Assembly: GCF_000931465.1 (NCBI RefSeq)
Contig: NZ_CP010892.1
Coordinates: forward strand, 3,681,388-3,745,387
Source of the DNA: Pseudomonas sp. MRSN 12121
Lineage (GTDB): Bacteria > Pseudomonadota > Gammaproteobacteria > Pseudomonadales > Pseudomonadaceae
Direction of reading: 5' to 3'
DNA: 64,000 bases
The notes under the pieces are model-generated. The model saw only the letters and a program-made list of their open reading frames with translations, had not been told where the DNA came from and did not search any database. Made by a program: the position numbers and the translations under genes. This document shows, one piece after another, positions 9,971 to 18,871 of the stretch (position 1 is the stretch's first letter; each line of letters begins with the position of its first letter).

Positions 9971-12429
9971 CATGCCCGCAGATCGGCGAAGAACGGCTTG
10001 CCCCGCGGAACCCGGTCCGATGCCTTGGGCGCGTTGGCCGCCTGGGTGTCCAAACTGTCGACATACCAGTAGCAGTGGGTGACTGCCCGGGTGATGCCGA
10101 CATAGGCCAGGCGCAGGGTTTCGTCTTTCTGCGCGCTGTCGTAGGGCTCGCTGTCGCCGTCCTTGCCCAATCCGGCCATGCGATAGACCTGGTTCTTGTA
10201 GGGCGAGCTGGTGAGATGCTGGCAGTCGCCCAACAGGAAAACCGCGTCGGCCTGCAGGCCCTTGGCGCTGTGATAGGTCAGTTGCTTGAGGCGTCGCTCC
10301 TCGGTCGGCAACCTAGAATCCACATTAACTATCGGTAAAATATGCTGCTCAATCAAAGACTTATCGATACTTTTTCGAAACAACATCAAGATCGAATCGC
10401 CCTTCCGATAATGCTCCGCCAGGCGCGCCGCCAACCCCGCATCGTCCCGGTCCAGCACGGCCACCGGCAGCGCCTCCTTCGGTGCGCCGCAGGCCTTGGC
10501 CTTCTTCCCGGCGATCGCCGGCGCGGCGCGGACGATATGCTCCGCCGCATCGATGATGTGCTGGTGGCTGCGATAGTTCTCGCTGAGCATCACCCGGGTG
10601 GTGGCCGGCGATGGGAACTCCTGGTTGAACTCCATGAAGTACTTCGGCGAACTGCCGCGCCAGCCGTAGATCGATTGCCAGTCGTCCCCTACGCAGAGCA
10701 ACGAGGAACGCTGCGCGCCGCGGCCGACATGCATCGCCGGACCGCGGCTGCGGATCTCGCGCAGGCTGGCGCGGACCCAGGAGACGATCTGCGGCGAAAC
10801 GTCCTGGAATTCATCGATCATCAGGTGCGACATCGGCCGCAACCGCTCATCGCTGAGCAGCTTGAAGTTCTCCGGCGTGTTCTCGCCGAACAGCGCGAAC
10901 ATGCGGTTGTAGCTCATGATCGGCGGCGACTGGTCGAGCAGATGATCGTCCAGCGCCCGCCAGAACAGGCTCAGGGCCTCGAAGAAGTAACGGTCCGGAT
11001 CGTCCCGGGGAAACACCATCTGCCCCACGGCCACCGCCACCTCCAGCCCGAGGTTCTCGATAAACCCCGCCGCGGCGACAAAGCAGTCCAGCAACGGCGC
11101 CGAAGCCAGCTCGCCCTTGACCTTGTAATCGAAGCCCGGCCCGGCGCTGGCATCGCCGGCCAGGGAGGACAAAGCGCGCTTGGCCGACTCATAACTATCA
11201 AGCCAAATCAAAGGCTTACGACAGAAAGCTTGAAACAAGGTGCGTTTTACCGCCCATTCGGCACGCACCGAAAGCTTGGACCCGGGCCGGCTCAGCTGGG
11301 GGTTTTCCCGGGGATCGAAGCCCAGCACCACCCAGGCATCCAGCTCGGGGACGTAGCCATGGCAATGGAACTGCGATCCGTTGATTTCGAGCGTCTGCCG
11401 GTTCGGTTCGATCCCCTTGATCGGCCAGGCCCCGGCACGAAACCACAGGTCTTCCAGGGTGTCGCACAATTCCTCGTCGCGCTTGGCGGCCAGCTCGGTC
11501 ACCGCCATGCGTTTCTGCACATCCGGGTGGTCGCGCTCCAGCTCCTTGAGCTGCAGGGCATGGCGCAACAACGGCTTGATCGCCTCGCGAAAGCGCCCGT
11601 CGCGCTGGTACAAGGCGTGATAACAGGCGTTCAGGTGCTTGCGCTGGGCGTCGTTGATGCGCAGATCGAAAGGGTTGCTGTCGACGTCCAGCTCCCCGGC
11701 CACCGCTCCCTCGCTGAGGTTCTCGAACGCCTGCAGGCGCTCGAAGCCCGGCAGGCTGCGCACCATCGGCAGGATGCGCGAATGGAAGGTGCGCACCAGT
11801 TCCCGCGCCTCCTTGAGCCCCAGGGGCCGGCCCCAGAGCGCGAAGACTTCCATCAGCTTGCGAATGAAGTCCTTGCGCGACTCCCGGGTGAAGGTCACCA
11901 CGGTCATCGAGTCGAGTTCGAAGCCCAGGTAATGAGTGAGCAGCAGGATTCGCAGCACCAGGGAGGTCGATTTGCCCGCCCCGGCCCCCGCGATCACCGA
12001 GGTCGACGGGGTTTCGCTGAAGATCATCTTCCATTGCGCAAGGCTGGGCTGGGCATGGGCCGGCAGCAGGCGGGCCACGTCGGCCTTGATGCGTTTCTTC
12101 AACTCGGCCGTCAGCGGCAGGCGCCAGTCGTCGAAGAGCTGGTCGTCCACCCCGGGCGCCGGATGCTCGGTGCTGCGGCTGTCGCGAATCAACAGCACCT
12201 GGCGGCCCTGCTCCAGGCCTTCGGCCTTGCCCTCCCGGAATCCGTACTCCACCCCCGCGGTGTGCCCACTGCGAAAACCGTCCGCCTGGCCGTGCAGCCA
12301 GGAGGCGCGATGCTGGGCGCGCAAGCGGCTGAGGCCGAGACCGAAGAACCGCGCCGCCAGGCGCTTGAGCAGCGGCATGTCGGCCAGGAGCAAGAGTTCG
12401 GGAGGAAGATCGGGGGTGTGTTGCGTCAC
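9970..12429 (-). CDS. UvrD-type superfamily 1 DNA helicase
   Basis: The 819-residue protein has the SF1A helicase motifs in order: Walker A VIAGAGAGKST at residues 145-155, MTVVTFTRESRKDFIRKL near 195, MIDEFQDVS (DExx box) near 540, LCVGDDWQSIYGWRG near 575, ENYRSHQHIIDA near 620, YHSAKGLQADAVFLLG near 735 and LAYVGITRAV near 785. It resembles helicase IV-like proteins more than UvrD itself, because about 140 residues of N-terminal sequence precede the ATPase core. The likely role is DNA unwinding in repair or recombination. It is chromosomal and lies outside the ICE. Confidence 0.85.
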   Translation of the reverse strand: MTQHTPDLPPELLLLADMPLLKRLAARFFGLGLSRLRAQHRASWLHGQADGFRSGHTAGVEYGFREGKAEGLEQGRQVLLIRDSRSTEHPAPGVDDQLFDDWRLPLTAELKKRIKADVARLLPAHAQPSLAQWKMIFSETPSTSVIAGAGAGKSTSLVLRILLLTHYLGFELDSMTVVTFTRESRKDFIRKLMEVFALWGRPLGLKEARELVRTFHSRILPMVRSLPGFERLQAFENLSEGAVAGELDVDSNPFDLRINDAQRKHLNACYHALYQRDGRFREAIKPLLRHALQLKELERDHPDVQKRMAVTELAAKRDEELCDTLEDLWFRAGAWPIKGIEPNRQTLEINGSQFHCHGYVPELDAWVVLGFDPRENPQLSRPGSKLSVRAEWAVKRTLFQAFCRKPLIWLDSYESAKRALSSLAGDASAGPGFDYKVKGELASAPLLDCFVAAAGFIENLGLEVAVAVGQMVFPRDDPDRYFFEALSLFWRALDDHLLDQSPPIMSYNRMFALFGENTPENFKLLSDERLRPMSHLMIDEFQDVSPQIVSWVRASLREIRSRGPAMHVGRGAQRSSLLCVGDDWQSIYGWRGSSPKYFMEFNQEFPSPATTRVMLSENYRSHQHIIDAAEHIVRAAPAIAGKKAKACGAPKEALPVAVLDRDDAGLAARLAEHYRKGDSILMLFRKSIDKSLIEQHILPIVNVDSRLPTEERRLKQLTYHSAKGLQADAVFLLGDCQHLTSSPYKNQVYRMAGLGKDGDSEPYDSAQKDETLRLAYVGITRAVTHCYWYVDSLDTQAANAPKASDRVPRGKPFFADLRA

Positions 12430-12709
12430 GCTGACTCCAGGGTGTGAGGCTGTGGCTGCGAAAGAGAGAGGGCGTCTATGGTCGCCTCATTTGCCGGGCA
12501 GTTCTAGTTAAATGCTTACAGGTCATTCACTTAAGCGATGAACTGAAGGTAGAACCGCCCAATAAAACATCAACTTATTGGATAGGATTGCCGCAGTTTT
12601 TGCGCTTTTTATCGATGTATGGCTGATAGATGATGGCTGCCATCAATCACCGGTCTCGTTCTGTGGCCCTTTATACGGGCCCCATGGCGAACCCTGGCAG
12701 GAGACGATC
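12430..12709. other. Divergent intergenic region, helicase/pirin
   Basis: This 280-bp region lies between two divergent genes, with an AT-rich centre (about 12530-12620). The pirin ribosome site CAGGAG is at its right end. Promoters for both genes must lie here, but none is distinctive enough to place. Confidence 0.4.
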
Positions 12710-13405
12710 ATGCTTGAACTCAGACCTTTCAAATCCCTGGGCGGCGCCCACCATGGCTGGTTGGATGCCCACCACCACTTTTCGTTCGCCGAGTACTACG
12801 ACCCCAAGCGCATGAACTGGGGCAACCTGCGCGTGTGGAACGACGACGTGATCGCCCCCGGCACCGGCTTTCCCCAGCATCCGCACCGGGACATGGAAAT
12901 CATCACCTACGTCCGCGAAGGGGCCATTTCCCACCAGGACAACCTCGGCAACAAGGGCCGCACCGAGGCGGGCGACGTGCAGGTGATGAGCGCCGGCACC
13001 GGGATCGCCCACAGCGAGTACAACCTGGAAGACGTCGAAACCAGGATCTTCCAGATCTGGATCATCCCCAACGAGGCCGGCTCCGCACCCTCCTGGGGCG
13101 CCAAGCCGTTTCCCAAAGGCCAGCGCGAGGGTTTCGTGACCCTGGCCAGCGGTAAGCACGGTGATGACCAGAGCCTGCGGATTCGCGCCGATGCGCGGCT
13201 GGTGGCCGCCAACCTGAAAGCCGGCGAGTCCGCCGAATACCCGCTGGACGCGGGGCGCCGCGCCTATCTGGTGCCGGCCACCGGGGTGATTGAAGTCAAT
13301 GGCTTGCGCGCCGAAGCTCGAGACGGTGTCGCCATCGCCGAGGAGCGCCTGCTGCGGGTCACTGCCATCGAGGACAGTGAAGTGGTCCTGGTGGACCTGG
13401 CTTGA
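12710..13405 (+). CDS. Pirin family protein (bicupin)
   Basis: The 231-residue protein has the pirin metal-site residues HPHRDMEI (about residues 54-61) and GIAHSEYN (about 98-105), which bind Fe or another metal in the N-terminal cupin. Bacterial pirins include quercetin 2,3-dioxygenases and redox-linked regulators, and which applies here is unknown. The frame is open from 12578, but the ATG at 12710 has CAGGAG 6 bases upstream and gives the family N-terminus (MLELRPFKSLGG). In the chromosome without the ICE it is convergent with pgm. Confidence 0.9.
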   Translation: MLELRPFKSLGGAHHGWLDAHHHFSFAEYYDPKRMNWGNLRVWNDDVIAPGTGFPQHPHRDMEIITYVREGAISHQDNLGNKGRTEAGDVQVMSAGTGIAHSEYNLEDVETRIFQIWIIPNEAGSAPSWGAKPFPKGQREGFVTLASGKHGDDQSLRIRADARLVAANLKAGESAEYPLDAGRRAYLVPATGVIEVNGLRAEARDGVAIAEERLLRVTAIEDSEVVLVDLA

Positions 13406-13412
13406 TCCGCTT

Positions 13413-13524
13413 CTGTAGGAGCGAAGCTTGCTCGCGATGGGCTGTTGGGAAGCCCGATTGAGTTCCAGCTGAAGATAGCTGTCGCTCGAACGAAAGCTAT
13501 CGCGGGCAAGCCTCGCTCCTACAG
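13413..13524. repeat. REP doublet (REPIN), Pseudomonas type
   Basis: CTGTAGGAGCGAAGCTTGCT at 13413 and its near inverted copy ending GCTCCTACAG at 13524 enclose about 60 bases. Together they form the classic GTAGGAGCGAGC extragenic palindrome pair of fluorescent pseudomonads. It is an element mobilised in trans by RAYT proteins and has no coding capacity. Confidence 0.85.
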
Positions 13525-13546
13525 GACGAGGCGGCAGTAAAGCAAT

Positions 13547-13582
13547 AAAAAAGGGGGCGACCGTCTGGTCGCCCCCTTTTTT
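13547..13582. terminator. Bidirectional terminator, split from pgm by the ICE
   Basis: This is a perfect palindrome: an A6 run, GGGGGCGACC, loop GTCT, GGTCGCCCCC, and a T6 run. It can terminate transcription on both strands. It ends pirin transcription and, before ICE insertion, would also have ended pgm. Its last T-run is the left ICE attachment core. Confidence 0.9.
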
Positions 13583-13584
13583 GT
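13577..13584. repeat. attL core TTTTTTGT
   Basis: This is the left direct repeat. It overlaps the T-run of the pirin terminator and lies 176 bases before the integrase ATG. Together with the preceding C it matches the right copy over 9 bases. Confidence 0.7.
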
Positions 13585-13759
13585 TTCACGATGACTCCAG
13601 CCCGGTAGTTCGCTGGACTGCGACGTAGCCCGATACAACAGGTTTATCAATAGCTTACGCGCGTCCATCATATGCCGGTGCTTTCTGAAACTTGACCCGG
13701 TTCTCCCTCGCGCCGCTCCTATCTGGCTCCTGGAATCCGGGTCGTTCCAAGGAGTCATC

Positions 13760-14959
13760 ATGGCAAAGATCAAGCTCACCAAGACCGCCGTAGAGTCGGC
13801 GCAACCCCAGGCGAAGGACATCGAACTACGGGATACCGTCGTGCCCGGCTTCCTTTGCAAGATTACCCCGACGGGACGCCGGGTGTTCATGCTCCAGTAC
13901 CGCACGAACTCTGGCCAGCCCCGCAAGCCCTCGCTGGGACTCTACGGGGAGCTAACCGTCGAACAGGCGCGGGTCAAAGCGCAGGACTGGCTGGCCGAGG
14001 TTCGCCGGGGTGGTGATCCCGGCGGTGCCAAGGCCGAGGCGCGCAAGGCGCCCACGATGGCCGAGTTGTGCAAAAAGTTCATGGAGGACTACTCCAAGAA
14101 GCGCAACAAGGTCAGCACGCAGGACGGCTACCAGGGCGTCATCGACCGCAACATCATCCCGCTGCTGGGCCGCAAGAAGGTGCATGACGTGAAGCGGCCC
14201 GACATTGCGGGGCTCATGGAAAAGCTGGCCTACAAGCCGACCGAGGCCAACAAGACCTTCGGCGTGCTGCGCAAGATGTTCAACTTGGCCGAAGTCTGGG
14301 GCTTCCGCCCGGACGGTACGAATCCGTGCCGCCACGTCCCGATGTACCCGCCGGGCAAGGAAACCCGGCTCATCGTGGACGAGGAAATGGTGCGGATCTT
14401 CCGCCAGTTGGAGAAACTGGAGGCGGAGGGGCTGGAGAACTACGTCATCCCGTTGGCGATCCGGCTGCAATTCGAGTTTGCGGCGCGGCGCTCCGAAATC
14501 TGCCCGCTCGAATGGAGCTGGCTGGACTTCGAGAACCGGCGCGTGGTGTGGCCCGACAGCAAGGTTGGCGGCATTTCCAAGCCCATGAGCGAGGAAGCCT
14601 ATCGGCTGCTTTCGACGGCGCCGCGTCTGGAAGGCTGCCCTTACGTCCTGCCGTCGCCGAACGACCCGGCCAAGCACCTGACCTTTGGCGAGCACTATGG
14701 CGGCTGGTGCCGGACGCTCAAGGCCGCCAGCGTGCCGCACGTAGGCACGCACGGCATCCGTCATCGCTCGACCACCGACATTGCCAATTCCGGTGTGCCG
14801 ACCAAAGTGGGAATGAAGCTGACGGGCCACAAGACCGTGGCGATGTTCATGCACTACGTCCACACCGAGGACAAGCCGGTGCGCGAGGCGGCCGAGCTGG
14901 TGGCCAGCCGCCGCCAAGCCATCACGGGCGCGCGGCAGCTTGCGGAGGCGGTGGCATGA
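13760..14959 (+). CDS. int: ICE tyrosine integrase (Tn4371 Int type)
   Basis: The 399-residue site-specific recombinase inserts and excises the ICE. The N-terminal about 85 residues form a DUF4102-like arm-binding domain. Residues about 100-190 form the core-binding SAM-like domain. The catalytic domain has Arg in FAARRSEICPLEW (about 245), HGIRHR (about 335), GHKTV (about 360) and the nucleophile Tyr in MHYVHTED (about 371). AAGGAG precedes the ATG. It sits next to attL and reads inward, as in Tn4371. Its stop overlaps the next start (ATGA). Confidence 0.95.
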   Translation: MAKIKLTKTAVESAQPQAKDIELRDTVVPGFLCKITPTGRRVFMLQYRTNSGQPRKPSLGLYGELTVEQARVKAQDWLAEVRRGGDPGGAKAEARKAPTMAELCKKFMEDYSKKRNKVSTQDGYQGVIDRNIIPLLGRKKVHDVKRPDIAGLMEKLAYKPTEANKTFGVLRKMFNLAEVWGFRPDGTNPCRHVPMYPPGKETRLIVDEEMVRIFRQLEKLEAEGLENYVIPLAIRLQFEFAARRSEICPLEWSWLDFENRRVVWPDSKVGGISKPMSEEAYRLLSTAPRLEGCPYVLPSPNDPAKHLTFGEHYGGWCRTLKAASVPHVGTHGIRHRSTTDIANSGVPTKVGMKLTGHKTVAMFMHYVHTEDKPVREAAELVASRRQAITGARQLAEAVA

Positions 14960-16020
14960 ACGGGCGCCGGCCATCAGCAGCATCGCTCGCAGCGCCCGCG
15001 GCGCTGCTGGGCGACATTCGGGCACTGATCGAGGCGGCGCGCAAGCGCGCCGCCTCGACGGTGAATAGCGAGCTTACGATGCTCTACTGGCGCATCGGCC
15101 AACGCATCCACACGCAGGTCTTGGACAGGCGCCGGGGCGCCTACGGCAAGGAAGTTCTGCCCACCTTGGCTGCGCAGTTGGTGGAGGAGTACGGCAGCAG
15201 CTTTGCAGAGCAGAACTTGCGCCGCATGGTGCAGTTCGCCGCCACCTTCCCCGACGAGCGAATTCTCGTATCACTGATACGAGAATTGAGCTGGACGCAC
15301 TTCATCGCCCTGATGCCGCTGAAAGACCCGCTCCAGCGGGACTACTACGCACAGATGGCCAGCACCCAACGCTGGAGCGTGCGGACGCTGCGCGAGCGTA
15401 TCGACTCGATGCTGTACGAGCGCACGGCGCTTTCCCAAAAGCCGGAAGAAACCATAGCGCAGGAGTTGGCGACCCTGCGCGATGCGCAGCGCATGTCGCC
15501 GGCCCTGGTCATGCGCGACCCGTACATCCTCGACTTCCTGGGCCTGCGGGACACTTGGCAGGAAGGCGACTTGGAAGCGGCGATCATCCGTGAAATGGAG
15601 TCCTTCCTGCTGGAGCTGGGCGCGGGCTTCTCATTCGTCGCCCGGCAGAAGCGCATTCCGATCGACGACGAGGATTTCCACCTTGACCTTCTGTTCTACA
15701 ACCGCAAGCTGCGGCGGCTGGTTGCGGTGGAGTTGAAGGTAGGTGACTTCAAGGCGGCCTACAAAGGGCAGATGGAGCTTTACCTTCGGTGGCTAGACAA
15801 GCACGAACGGGAGCCGGAGGAAGCCTCGCCGCTCGGGATCATCCTTTGCACCGGCAAGAAGCGCGAGCAGATCGAATTGCTGGAGCTGGACAAGTCCGGC
15901 ATCCACGTTGCCGAGTATCTGACCGCCTTGCCGCCGAGGGGCGTGCTGGTGGAGCGGCTGCAACAGGCAACGCAACGGGCGCAGTTGCAAATCGAGCAGC
16001 GCAAGACGGACAACGAGTAG
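14956..16020 (+). CDS. PDDEXK nuclease family protein (DUF1016/YhcG-like)
   Basis: The 354-residue protein has two parts. Residues about 20-180 are the DUF1016 N-terminal domain (MLYWRIGQRI, then LSWTHFIALMPLKDPLQRDYY). Residues about 190-340 are a restriction-like nuclease domain with IDDEDFHLDLLFYNRKL and VAVELKVGDFK, giving the D...ExK triad. YhcG-like proteins are linked to DNA recombination and sometimes to defence. The ATG overlaps the integrase stop (ATGA), so the two are translated together. The in-frame open stretch begins at 14326 inside int, and the ATG at 14956 is clearly the start. Confidence 0.9.
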   Translation: MNGRRPSAASLAAPAALLGDIRALIEAARKRAASTVNSELTMLYWRIGQRIHTQVLDRRRGAYGKEVLPTLAAQLVEEYGSSFAEQNLRRMVQFAATFPDERILVSLIRELSWTHFIALMPLKDPLQRDYYAQMASTQRWSVRTLRERIDSMLYERTALSQKPEETIAQELATLRDAQRMSPALVMRDPYILDFLGLRDTWQEGDLEAAIIREMESFLLELGAGFSFVARQKRIPIDDEDFHLDLLFYNRKLRRLVAVELKVGDFKAAYKGQMELYLRWLDKHEREPEEASPLGIILCTGKKREQIELLELDKSGIHVAEYLTALPPRGVLVERLQQATQRAQLQIEQRKTDNE

Positions 16021-16371
16021 TCCTGTCCCAAGCAGTCGGGCGTCCCGGCGTGCCGCCGTCGCGCTGTCGTGCTGCGCATCGAGCTTCGCTGCGCGAGTCT
16101 CGCCCCTGTCGGGCTTCCATCACTGACGCCTCCGTCCCGGCTCGTTGATCCGGGCCTGCGCGCTCCGCTTGCCAAAAATCGACTCTGTGCAGTGGGCGGG
16201 TGTGGGCGGTCTTGCTGTTCCCTTCACCGTATCACGGCGTTCTCGCCGTCAAGGGCGGCGCGCGCCATGCGCGCTTGCGTCCTGGCGGCCGTCTGCGACC
16301 CCTGACTGCTTGCGCTGCGCCGTGCTGCCGCCGGTTCCGGGCAATTCCGCCCGAGCAACCGGAGCACGATC
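16021..16371. other. Non-coding GC-rich spacer in the ICE
   Basis: No convincing gene lies between the nuclease and radC-like genes. The short frames here have low-complexity, arginine- and alanine-rich products. A block at 16118-16172 (CATCACTGACGCC ... GCCTGCGCGCTCCGCTTGC) recurs in diverged form at 20636-20690. Confidence 0.5.
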
Positions 16372-16881
16372 ATGTCGCAACTGTCCTTTCCCTCGTTCGA
16401 TTCCTGTCTGCTGGTGCGCGACGCGCACGGGCGCTATCTACCGGCATCGGCCGACGACATTCTGGAAGCTGCGCGCCAGGTCATTGACCGGAAAATGCAG
16501 CGCGGAGCAGAGTTCACTTCGCCGGCGGCGGTCAAGGAATACTTGCGTACAAAGTTGGCCAGCTTCGAGCATGAGGTGTTCGTAGTGCTGTTCATGGATA
16601 CGCGCCATCGTCTGATCGAATACAGGGAGATGTTCCACGGCACTATTGACGGTGCGTCGGTGTATCCGCGCGAAGTGGTCAAGGAGGCGCTGCGGCTCAA
16701 TGCGGCGGCGGTCGTCGTTTCGCACAACCATCCGAGCGGAAACCCCGAGCCGAGCGCGGCTGACCGGGCGCTGACCCAGCGGCTCAAGGAAGCGTTGGGT
16801 CTGGTGGACGTGCGCGTGCTCGATCACATCATCGTTGCGGGCAACGAAACGGCATCGTTCGCCGAGCATGGGCTGATCTAG
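16372..16881 (+). CDS. RadC family JAB/MPN-domain protein
   Basis: The 169-residue protein has the JAMM metal motif SHNHPSGNPEPSAAD near residues 122-136, in the RadC/YkfG group, preceded by an FMDTRHRLIEYREMFHGT strand set. It lacks the helix-hairpin-helix half of full RadC (about 220 residues), as is usual for the copies on mobile elements. The function is unproven. It is present at this place in many Tn4371-family elements. A strong UUCG-loop terminator follows. Confidence 0.9.
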   Translation: MSQLSFPSFDSCLLVRDAHGRYLPASADDILEAARQVIDRKMQRGAEFTSPAAVKEYLRTKLASFEHEVFVVLFMDTRHRLIEYREMFHGTIDGASVYPREVVKEALRLNAAAVVVSHNHPSGNPEPSAADRALTQRLKEALGLVDVRVLDHIIVAGNETASFAEHGLI

Positions 16882-16884
16882 CCC

Positions 16885-16906
16885 AAGGGGCTTCGGCCCC
16901 TTTTTG
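16885..16906 (+). terminator. Rho-independent terminator after radC-like gene
   Basis: The stem AAGGGGC / GCCCCTT with a stable TTCG tetraloop is followed by a T-run. It separates the integrase module from the convergent ATPase gene. Confidence 0.9.
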
Positions 16907-17720
16907 CTGCGCCTGGTGGCATAGCTATGGCCCTCGCGGCCTGATGCTCAGGCCGTCGCAACCTGAATCATCTCGTCGTAATGTTTCTTGTCCACCTCTT
17001 CCAGCCACTGGAAGATGTTCCCGATGACGCTGTGGCTTTCGCCTGCCAAGTTTTCTGCGGATTCCTCTGTTATCTCAATAACGTCGCTATGTGAATACTT
17101 ATTGATAAAGCGGTAGATTTTTTCTTTAAGCTCTGGTGTCGTGATGGTGCAATCTTTTAGGCCAGCCTCCATCAATTGACTAATGTCGCTTCGCCGCCTT
17201 GGATATTTGAAGGTAAAAAACGATTCAACAAGCTTTCGGGCGAGGTTGGCGGTCAAGAACGCCTCATCTCGATTGAGTGTCGTGTGCGCCCTATATTCGT
17301 AAAGCTTCTTGAAGATATAGTGGTACTCGGAACCGTAGTTCTTGAGTGAGTCGTCGGCATCCACAAGTAGGGAGTGACGAGGGGAGCCAGGTGGCGCATC
17401 CAGGCGATAAAAGAAGCAATTCTCGGCGTTGCCTTTTTTGACTCGATTCCTATTGGTGCCAGTGAACCAGTCTCTCACTAGCTTAAAGTAAGTGAAGTTG
17501 TGAGTCAGCACAAAAAGTTGCTTGGCTTCAGTGCATTGCGTTCTCAAAAACGAGTAGGCGTGAAACAAGTGATTAGAATCAAAGCTTGAGACCGGATCGT
17601 CAACGACGACGATCGTATCCTTGATGTTATTTCCATTTTCTTTGAGCTTCGTGATGAATGAATCGCCCCTAGTTTCGTAGACACCTCCAGGCCTCATAAT
17701 ACGGCCCATTAGGAGGTGCC

Positions 17721-17999
17721 ATGAGCAACCCGCGTTATCCCGAAGAATTCAAAATCGAAGCCGTCAAACAGGTGACCGAGCGAGGTCTGCCGGTGGCTGA
17801 GGTAGCTGCTCGCTTGGGCATGTCGACCCACAGCCTGTATGCCTGGGTGAAGCGCTACAGCAAGCCCCAAGAGCAGCGAGCGCAAGAAGACGATCAACAC
17901 GCTGAGTTACGTCGCCTGCGTGCCGAACTCAAGCGCGTGACCGAAGAGCGAGACATCCTAAAAAAGGCCGCCGCGTACTTTGCCAAGGAGTGCGGCTGA
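17721..17999 (+). CDS. IS3-family transposase OrfA
   Basis: The 92-residue protein has a helix-turn-helix (VTERGLPVAEVAARLGMSTHSLYAWV, residues about 17-42) that binds the IS ends, followed by a leucine-zipper-like helix (LRRLRAELKRVTEERDILKKA). AGGAGG precedes the ATG. The run A6G at 17960-17966 near its end is a standard -1 slippage site that would fuse it to OrfB. Confidence 0.93.
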   Translation: MSNPRYPEEFKIEAVKQVTERGLPVAEVAARLGMSTHSLYAWVKRYSKPQEQRAQEDDQHAELRRLRAELKRVTEERDILKKAAAYFAKECG

Positions 18000-18871
18000 A
18001 GTACGCCTTCATCAATCAGTTATCCGCAGACTATTCGGTTCGCCGCCTGTGCCTGACCCTGAAAGTACATGCCAGCGGTTACTACGCTTGGCTGGCAGAG
18101 CCGAACTCGGCACGAGCTAAGGATGATCAGCGGCTGCTGAGTTTGATCAAGCACTCCTGGTTAGAGAGCGGTGGAGTCTATGGCTACCGCAAAATCCATG
18201 ACGACCTGCGTGAGCTTGGAGAACAGTGCGGCAGGCATCGCGTTGCTCGACTAATGCGCCAGGAAGGCCTGCGTTCGCAGACGGGATATCGGCGGCGTCC
18301 AGGACGTTATGGCGGCAAGCCTCCAGCGGCCTCACCGAATCATCTTGAGCGTCGATTCAATGTCACCGAGCCCAACAAAGTCTGGGTTACGGACATCACC
18401 TACATCCGCACCTATGAGGGTTGGTTATTTTTGGCGGTGGTGCTCGATCTGTTTTCGCGGCAGGTAATCGGTTGGTCGATGAAGCCACAGATGACCAGCG
18501 ATTTGGCTATTGATGCATTGCTGATGGCGGTTTGGCGGCGTAAGCCAAACCAAGAGGTGATGATTCACTCAGACCAAGGTAGTCAGTTCAGCAGCGGTGA
18601 CTGGCAGAGTTTCCTGAAAGCCAACAACTTGCTTGGCAGCATGAGTCGACGTGGCAACTGCCATGACAATGCGGTGGCGGAAAGCTTTTTCCAGCTGCTG
18701 AAGCGGGAGCGGATCAGGCGAAAGATCTACAGCACCAGGCAGGATGCTCGCGCTGATGTTTTCGATTACATCGAGATGTTCTACAACCCAAAACGCCGGC
18801 ACGGTTTCAACAATCAGCTGTCGCCGGTAGAGTTTGAAAAGCGCTATTTCCAGAGCCTGGAGAGTGTCTAG
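17990..18871 (+). CDS. IS3-family transposase OrfB (DDE integrase domain)
   Basis: The 293-residue catalytic part has an HTH_21-like region (GVYGYRKIHDDL) and the DDE residues in WVTDITYI, HSDQGSQF and NAVAESFFQLLKRE. The open frame starts with GTG at 17990, but the protein is most likely made as OrfAB by -1 frameshifting in the upstream A6G run. It is full length, with no stop or gap. Confidence 0.93.
   Translation: MRLKYAFINQLSADYSVRRLCLTLKVHASGYYAWLAEPNSARAKDDQRLLSLIKHSWLESGGVYGYRKIHDDLRELGEQCGRHRVARLMRQEGLRSQTGYRRRPGRYGGKPPAASPNHLERRFNVTEPNKVWVTDITYIRTYEGWLFLAVVLDLFSRQVIGWSMKPQMTSDLAIDALLMAVWRRKPNQEVMIHSDQGSQFSSGDWQSFLKANNLLGSMSRRGNCHDNAVAESFFQLLKRERIRRKIYSTRQDARADVFDYIEMFYNPKRRHGFNNQLSPVEFEKRYFQSLESV

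Noticed and set aside
10342..12447. 701-codon plus-strand frame opposite the helicase gene
   Set aside because: The minus strand carries a full set of SF1 helicase motifs, and the plus-strand product is low-complexity.
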